From Nocardioides lijunqiniae (GTDB lineage: Bacteria; Actinomycetota; Actinomycetes; Propionibacteriales; Nocardioidaceae), in contig NZ_JACJGM010000044.1 of NCBI RefSeq assembly GCF_015024225.1, forward strand, positions 1 through 35,072: 35,072 nt of DNA, in the 5' to 3' direction. The notes below the pieces were generated by a model. The model did not search any database, had not been told where the DNA came from, and saw only the letters and a program-made list of their open reading frames with translations. Shown piece by piece: positions 31,621 through 35,072 of this stretch. Made by a program: the position numbers and the translations under genes. Every line of letters begins with the position of its first letter. Within the stretch, counting starts at the first letter, position 1.

Positions 31621-32766
31621 GTGCAGGTGAGAACGACGCCCCGGTTCCTCGGCGAGGACTTCCGATACGCCTGGCTGACGGGCCTGCTCATGGCGGCGGC
31701 CACGCTGCTGATCGCGTGGCTCGAGGACCTGCCGATCCGCGACCCGGACAGCCTGATCCCCGGCTACATCCGGTTCCCCGCGATCGTGCTGGGGGCCATC
31801 TCGCTCGACATCGTGCCGCGGGCGCTCTGGCGGGCCCGGCGCGCGCCCCGGACGCTGTGGACCGTGACCCGGGAGATCACCCGGGAGCGGTGGCCCGCCT
31901 CGCACTGGCGCTTCGCGCTGGGCGGCGTGATGGCGTGGTACCTCTGCTACGCGACGTTCCGCAACCTCAAGAGTTTCGTGCCGTTCGTCCACGCCGACGG
32001 TGGCGGGCCGTTCTCGGCCACCGACAACGTCTACGACACCCAGATGGCCGACCTCGACAAGGTGCTGTGGCTGGGGCACGACCCGGCCAAGGTCCTGCAC
32101 GACCTGCTCGGCACCGGCTTCGCCGCGCACCTGTTCTCGGCCGTCTACATCATCTGGATCGTCCTGGTGCCGGTCTCGATCGCGATCGCGCTGGTGTGGA
32201 CCCGCCACACGGCGGCCGGGTCCTGGTACGTCACCGCGGTCGCCTTCGACTGGGCCTTCGGCGCGGCGATCTACCTGATGTTCCCCTCGGTCGGGCCCAT
32301 CTACTCCGACCCCAAGACCTTCGCCGGGCTGCCCGACACCTACGTCTCCAAGCTCGCGGACAGCATGTGGGACGACCGGCTCGCGGTCGTCGGCGACGTG
32401 GTCGGCTCCGGCACGCTGCAGACCATCGCGGCGTTCGCCTCGCTGCACGTCGGGATCATGGTGACGATCTGCCTGGTCGTCGAGTACGTCGGCCTCGCCC
32501 GCTGGCTGCGCGTCGCCGCGTGGGTCTTCCTCGTGCTCACCGTCTTCGCGACCGTCTACCTCGGCTGGCACTTCTTCATCGACGCCATCGCCGGCGCGGC
32601 GCTCGGCGCGTTCACCGTCTGGCTCGCCGCGATGGCCACCGGCAACCGGGTCGGGCTGCGGCCGCGCCTGCGCCGAGAGGAGGCCCGCGAGGCCTCGCTC
32701 GTGGCCGGAGCGGCGCCGGCCGACCGGCTCAACCAGGGACAGGACCAGGGCCCGGCGCCGCACTGA
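31621..32766 (+). CDS. PAP2-family phosphatase / inositolphosphotransferase-like membrane protein
   Basis: A 381-residue polytopic membrane protein with about six hydrophobic segments. The C-terminal half carries PAP2-superfamily motifs of the Aur1/Ipt1-like (PAP2_3) branch: FASLHVGIM with S274/H276, and YLGWHFFIDAIAG with H317 and D321, the catalytic His and its Asp partner. These enzymes dephosphorylate lipid phosphates or transfer phospho-head groups. Being next to galactan genes, it could recycle the prenyl-phosphate carrier or handle a glycolipid; that is inference. GTG 31621 is the start (leaderless). Its last 38 bp overlap the 3' end of the convergent glycosyltransferase gene. The C-terminal tail is Arg/Glu- then Ala/Gln-rich, likely cytosolic. 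Confidence 0.88.
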   Translation: MQVRTTPRFLGEDFRYAWLTGLLMAAATLLIAWLEDLPIRDPDSLIPGYIRFPAIVLGAISLDIVPRALWRARRAPRTLWTVTREITRERWPASHWRFALGGVMAWYLCYATFRNLKSFVPFVHADGGGPFSATDNVYDTQMADLDKVLWLGHDPAKVLHDLLGTGFAAHLFSAVYIIWIVLVPVSIAIALVWTRHTAAGSWYVTAVAFDWAFGAAIYLMFPSVGPIYSDPKTFAGLPDTYVSKLADSMWDDRLAVVGDVVGSGTLQTIAAFASLHVGIMVTICLVVEYVGLARWLRVAAWVFLVLTVFATVYLGWHFFIDAIAGAALGAFTVWLAAMATGNRVGLRPRLRREEAREASLVAGAAPADRLNQGQDQGPAPH

Positions 32767-33649
32767 GCGACAGCCGGCGCAGCCCGCGCGCGTCCTTGAG
32801 GGCGCGCAGGACGTTGCGCGCCTCCGCGCGCCCGCCGCGCACCGGGCTCAGCAGCACCACCACGAGCGCCACGAGCCACGGCTTGAGCCGCACCGCGACG
32901 TTCTCGCCGTAGCGGAAGTGCACGACGAAGAGGTTGCGGTACATGTAGTAGCCCTTCCACCCCCCGAGGTCGTGCTGCTGGTCGAAGTCGAGCTGGCGCA
33001 CCAGCACCGCGTCGCGTACCGCCCAGATGCGACGGCCCGAGCGCCGGGCCCGCACGGCGAAGTCGACGTCGTCGTAGAAGATGAAGAACGCCGGGTCGGG
33101 CAGTCCGATCTCCTCCACGACCGAGCGGCGCACCAGGAAGCCCTCGAAGGCGACGTTCTCGACCTCGACCAGCGCCGGCATCGCCGCGCGGCTGCCGTAG
33201 TCGGTCTCGACCATCCCGGTCTTGGGCTTGATCGCCAGCGGGTTGCGCAGGTCGAAGCGGGTGGCGGCCTTCTCGACGAGCCGGCCGGACCGGTCCTCGC
33301 GCACCGAGGTCAGGCAGTCCTCGTCCTGCGCCATGAGCACCGTGAGGCAGTCGGGGGCGGGCACGACGTCGTCGTCCATGAGCCAGACCCGGTCGAAGCC
33401 CTGCTCGACCGCGGTGCGCAGACCCAGGTGGAAGCCGCCGGCGCCGCCGAGGTTCTCGTCGCTGGTGACGACCTGCAGCGGGAGGTCCCCTCGCGCCGCG
33501 AGCACCTGCGCGGTGTCGTCGGTGCTGGCGTTGTCGACCACGATCACCGCGTCGGGCCGGCGCTCGAGGCCGGCCAGCCCGTCGAGCATCCCGACGAGCA
33601 GCTCGGCACGGTTGTAGGTCACCACGACGACGGCCACGGTCTCGCTCAT
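32729..33649 (-). CDS. Glycosyltransferase family 2, GlfT1-like (second of tandem pair)
   Basis: A 306-residue cytosolic or membrane-associated GT-A enzyme. Motifs: VVVVTYNRAELL (7-18), VVDNAST (37-43), ENLGGAGGFHLGL (65-77), LMDDD with D92-D94 binding metal and nucleotide, and FYDDVDFAVR (191-200) as the catalytic acidic region. The NLGGAGGFHLG pattern and length match GlfT1 (Rv3782) and rhamnosyl/galactofuranosyl transferases that start galactan on the linker. The C-terminus holds a hydrophobic helix (LVALVVVLLSP). The start ATG 33649 overlaps the upstream glycosyltransferase stop (ATGA). The last 38 bp overlap the PAP2 gene in opposite orientation. Which of the pair is the initiating enzyme cannot be told from sequence alone. 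Confidence 0.88.
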   Translation of the reverse strand: MSETVAVVVVTYNRAELLVGMLDGLAGLERRPDAVIVVDNASTDDTAQVLAARGDLPLQVVTSDENLGGAGGFHLGLRTAVEQGFDRVWLMDDDVVPAPDCLTVLMAQDEDCLTSVREDRSGRLVEKAATRFDLRNPLAIKPKTGMVETDYGSRAAMPALVEVENVAFEGFLVRRSVVEEIGLPDPAFFIFYDDVDFAVRARRSGRRIWAVRDAVLVRQLDFDQQHDLGGWKGYYMYRNLFVVHFRYGENVAVRLKPWLVALVVVLLSPVRGGRAEARNVLRALKDARGLRRLSLSAAPGPGPVPG

Positions 33650-34563
33650 CGCAGGTACCTCCGGTGCCCCGTGAAGTCGCCGCGCAGCCCGGCCCAGGCG
33701 GCGCGGGCACTGGTCACGACGCGGCTCGGCTGTGGGCGCGTGAACACGTAGAACCACACCGTCTTGGCCCAGAACATCAGCACGTGGGGCCAGCCGCGGT
33801 ACTCGCGCAGGTTGAGGGTGTTGTTGCGCGCCATGCAGTAGTGCTTGAGCTCGCTGGGGGTGTGGTTGTACGTCGTGCGCCCGAACATCATCCGGGTGCC
33901 GAGCTCGCCGACGCTGGGGTGCAGCACCCGTGCGTCCACCACCGTGGCGATCCGCCCACCGGCGCGCTCGGCGCGCAGGCGGTACTCGTGGTCGTCGCCC
34001 CAGATGAAGAACTCCGCCCTCGGCAGCCCGATCCGCTCCACCAGGTCGCGCGTCACCAGCACGCCGTTGAACGGGATGACCACGTCGCGGATGAGCCCGT
34101 CGTCGGCCGCCGACCGCACGTCGTCCATCCGGTGCACGGCCCGGGTGCCGCCGGGCAGCCGGATCGGGAACACCAGCCGCTCGGGGCGCGCCTCGTCCAC
34201 CACCACCGGGCCCCAGAAGTCCAGGTCGGAGCGCTCGAGCAGGAGCCGGAGGCAGTCGTGGTCCGGGAGGCCGTCGTCGTCCATCAGCCAGGCGAGGTCC
34301 GCACCGCGCTCCATCGCCCACGCCAGACCGTCGTGGAAGCCGCCGGCTCCGCCGCTGTTCTCGGTGAGCGTGCGCCGTACGACGTCGGGCTGGGTGTCCA
34401 GCCACTCCCCCGTGCCGTCGGTGGAGGCGTTGTCGACGACCAGCACCTCGTGCAGCTCCGGGACCTCGCGCAGCCGCGCCACGAGGCCCTGCAGCAGCGG
34501 CAGCCGGTTGAACGTGACCACCACCGCCACGACGCGGGGTCGCACGTCGGGGGTCTCGGTCAC
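33646..34563 (-). CDS. Glycosyltransferase family 2, GlfT1-like (first of tandem pair)
   Basis: A 305-residue GT2 enzyme with VVVTFNRLPLLQGL (14-27), VVDNASTDGTGEW (42-54), ENSGGAGGFHDGL (68-80), LMDDDG with D95-D97, and WGDDHEYRLR (188-197). The WGDDxE signature is shared with galactofuranosyl- and rhamnosyl-transferases. It is similar in size and motif order to the downstream copy but clearly divergent, so the two likely have different acceptors or linkages. The start is GTG 34563: TAGGGT lies 7 nt upstream, and the frame to 34635 has no other support. It leads the two-gene operon. In a mycobacteria-like pathway these would act before GlfT2. Confidence 0.88.
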   Translation of the reverse strand: MTETPDVRPRVVAVVVTFNRLPLLQGLVARLREVPELHEVLVVDNASTDGTGEWLDTQPDVVRRTLTENSGGAGGFHDGLAWAMERGADLAWLMDDDGLPDHDCLRLLLERSDLDFWGPVVVDEARPERLVFPIRLPGGTRAVHRMDDVRSAADDGLIRDVVIPFNGVLVTRDLVERIGLPRAEFFIWGDDHEYRLRAERAGGRIATVVDARVLHPSVGELGTRMMFGRTTYNHTPSELKHYCMARNNTLNLREYRGWPHVLMFWAKTVWFYVFTRPQPSRVVTSARAAWAGLRGDFTGHRRYLR

Positions 34564-34570
34564 GCCGACC

Positions 34571-34576
34571 ACCCTA
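34571..34576 (-). promoter_or_regulatory. Leaderless-type -10 (TAGGGT) of the GlfT1-like gene pair
   Basis: TAGGGT on the minus strand is 7 nt before GTG 34563 with no ribosome-binding site between. Confidence 0.55.
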
Positions 34577-34583
34577 AAGGGCC

Positions 34584-34656
34584 TCAGATCAGCCCTCCCG
34601 CCCAGGACACGGCAGTGACGACCAGGAACGCCCATCCCCCGGTCAGCCTCGCGCCC
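34584..34656 (-). pseudogene. Possible membrane-protein C-terminal remnant beside repeat copy 3
   Basis: On the minus strand the frame ending at 34584 reads RLTGGWAFLVVTAVSWAGGLI and stops. It resembles the last membrane helix of a protein. Upstream the frame runs straight into repeat unit A with no start. It could be a gene end whose body was replaced by the repeat, or chance. No family can be named from 20 residues. Confidence 0.3.
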
Positions 34657-34657
34657 T

Positions 34658-35072
34658 CGGCGGTTGAGGTGCGAGCGCAGCGAGCCTCGAAACCACCCCG
34701 CCGCACTTCACCGGTGGTCGAGCAGCGAGGAGCGCCAGCGACGAGCGCCCGTCGAGACCCCCGCACCTCTGGCTGTCTCCTCGGGACTCATCTGGGTGCC
34801 TCGCGCTTAGCGCGGCACCCCTGGTGGGGCTGGTGTGACTGGTGGTGCGACTACCGACACTCAGCGTCGGCAGCTGGTCACCACACCGGGCCGGCCGAGC
34901 GTGGAGACGTCGGCGTCGGGCTCGAACTGCCGACGCTGATGACCCATAGGCAGGGCCCGCGCTGTTAGCGGGCGGCGCGGCGAAGCCGCCGCCGCCCGTG
35001 CGCCGCCACAGCAGCCCGGGAGAGGCTCGGAGTCAAGGACGCCCGAAGGGCGCCGCGAAGCGGGCGAAGCTC
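34658..35072. repeat. Composite nested-hairpin repeat, copy 3 (cut by window end, lacks unit C)
   Basis: The same orientation as copies 1 and 2: unit A (34658-34696), unit B (34712-34760), then a shortened part in which the segment matching 13565-13698 of copy 1 (134 bp, all of unit C) is missing. The core inverted repeat CAGCGTCGGCAG (34862-34873) / CTGCCGACGCTG (34927-34938), the small hairpin and the start of C' (from 35010, AGCAGCCCGGG) follow. The remaining C', A' and B' would lie beyond the window. Confidence 0.9.

Noticed and set aside
28244..31630. Open frame of 1128 codons on the plus strand
   Set aside because: Antisense to glfT2 and glf, which carry clear motifs. Its product is low-complexity Val/Leu/Arg/Gly-rich, as expected from GC-rich codon shadowing.
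1..35072. tRNA, rRNA or a replication origin
   Set aside because: I saw no cloverleaf-like tRNA, conserved rRNA segment, or DnaA-box cluster.

Overview
The window is GC-rich DNA (roughly 70% GC) from an actinobacterium, most likely Nocardioides or another Nocardioidaceae. Supporting signs are MtrAB-LpqB, a WhiB2-type protein, coenzyme F420 genes, many GTG starts, leaderless start signals (TAGnnT 6-8 nt before the start codon), and a hairpin repeat family I associate with Nocardioides genomes. Gene order from comF to the TIGR03089-type gene resembles the Mycobacterium tuberculosis Rv3242c-Rv3268 region. The galactan block resembles genes that lie elsewhere in mycobacteria (Rv3781-Rv3783 and Rv3808c-Rv3809c). 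Assignments rest on reading motifs and recalled gene order; no search was run.

Layout. 1-7636 (minus strand): partial comF, lpqB, mtrB and mtrA (envelope-stress and cell-division two-component system), a 475-residue protein of unknown function, and ahcY with a strong hairpin terminator. 7773-12914 (minus): a DUF808 membrane protein preceded by a possible coupled leader ORF, an acyltransferase-3 membrane protein, a degenerate SIS/phosphosugar isomerase-like protein, a Trm112-like zinc protein, phosphomannomutase and a DUF3499 protein. A divergent leaderless promoter pair then serves a metallopeptidase-fold protein on the plus strand. 13411-14136: composite repeat copy 1. 14158-18833 (minus): DUF5719 secreted or anchored protein, a 958-residue membrane glycosyltransferase, and whiB2 with terminator and promoter. 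18911-21661 (plus): cofD/fbiA, cofE (fbiB without its reductase domain), DUF3105. 21665-25672: manC (minus), TIGR03089-family gene (plus), and a large secreted PGRP-type amidase (minus) with a candidate MtrA box upstream. 25836-26610: composite repeat copy 2. 26612-34563: galactofuran module wzt, wzm, glfT2 and glf (one minus-strand operon), a PAP2 phosphatase (plus), and two GlfT1-like glycosyltransferases (minus). 34658-35072: composite repeat copy 3, cut by the window edge.

How the genes fit together. Most of the window concerns the cell envelope: MtrAB-LpqB sensing, PGRP hydrolase, GDP-mannose supply (ManB, ManC, possibly the SIS protein), and synthesis and export of a galactofuranose polymer (Glf makes UDP-Galf, GlfT1-like enzymes start and GlfT2 extends the chain, Wzm-Wzt exports it). 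F420 synthesis and the SAH cycle are the main metabolic insertions.

The most unusual structure is the composite repeat. Three copies in the same orientation each carry nested hairpin units arranged nearly mirror-symmetrically around a conserved core, with no protein gene. Copies 2 and 3 bracket the 8-kb galactan module, and short coding-like scraps adjoin the outer edges of both. Secondary points of interest are the shared leaderless promoter architecture, the uORF before DUF808, and loss of expected motifs or domains in CofE, the SIS protein and the metallopeptidase-fold protein.
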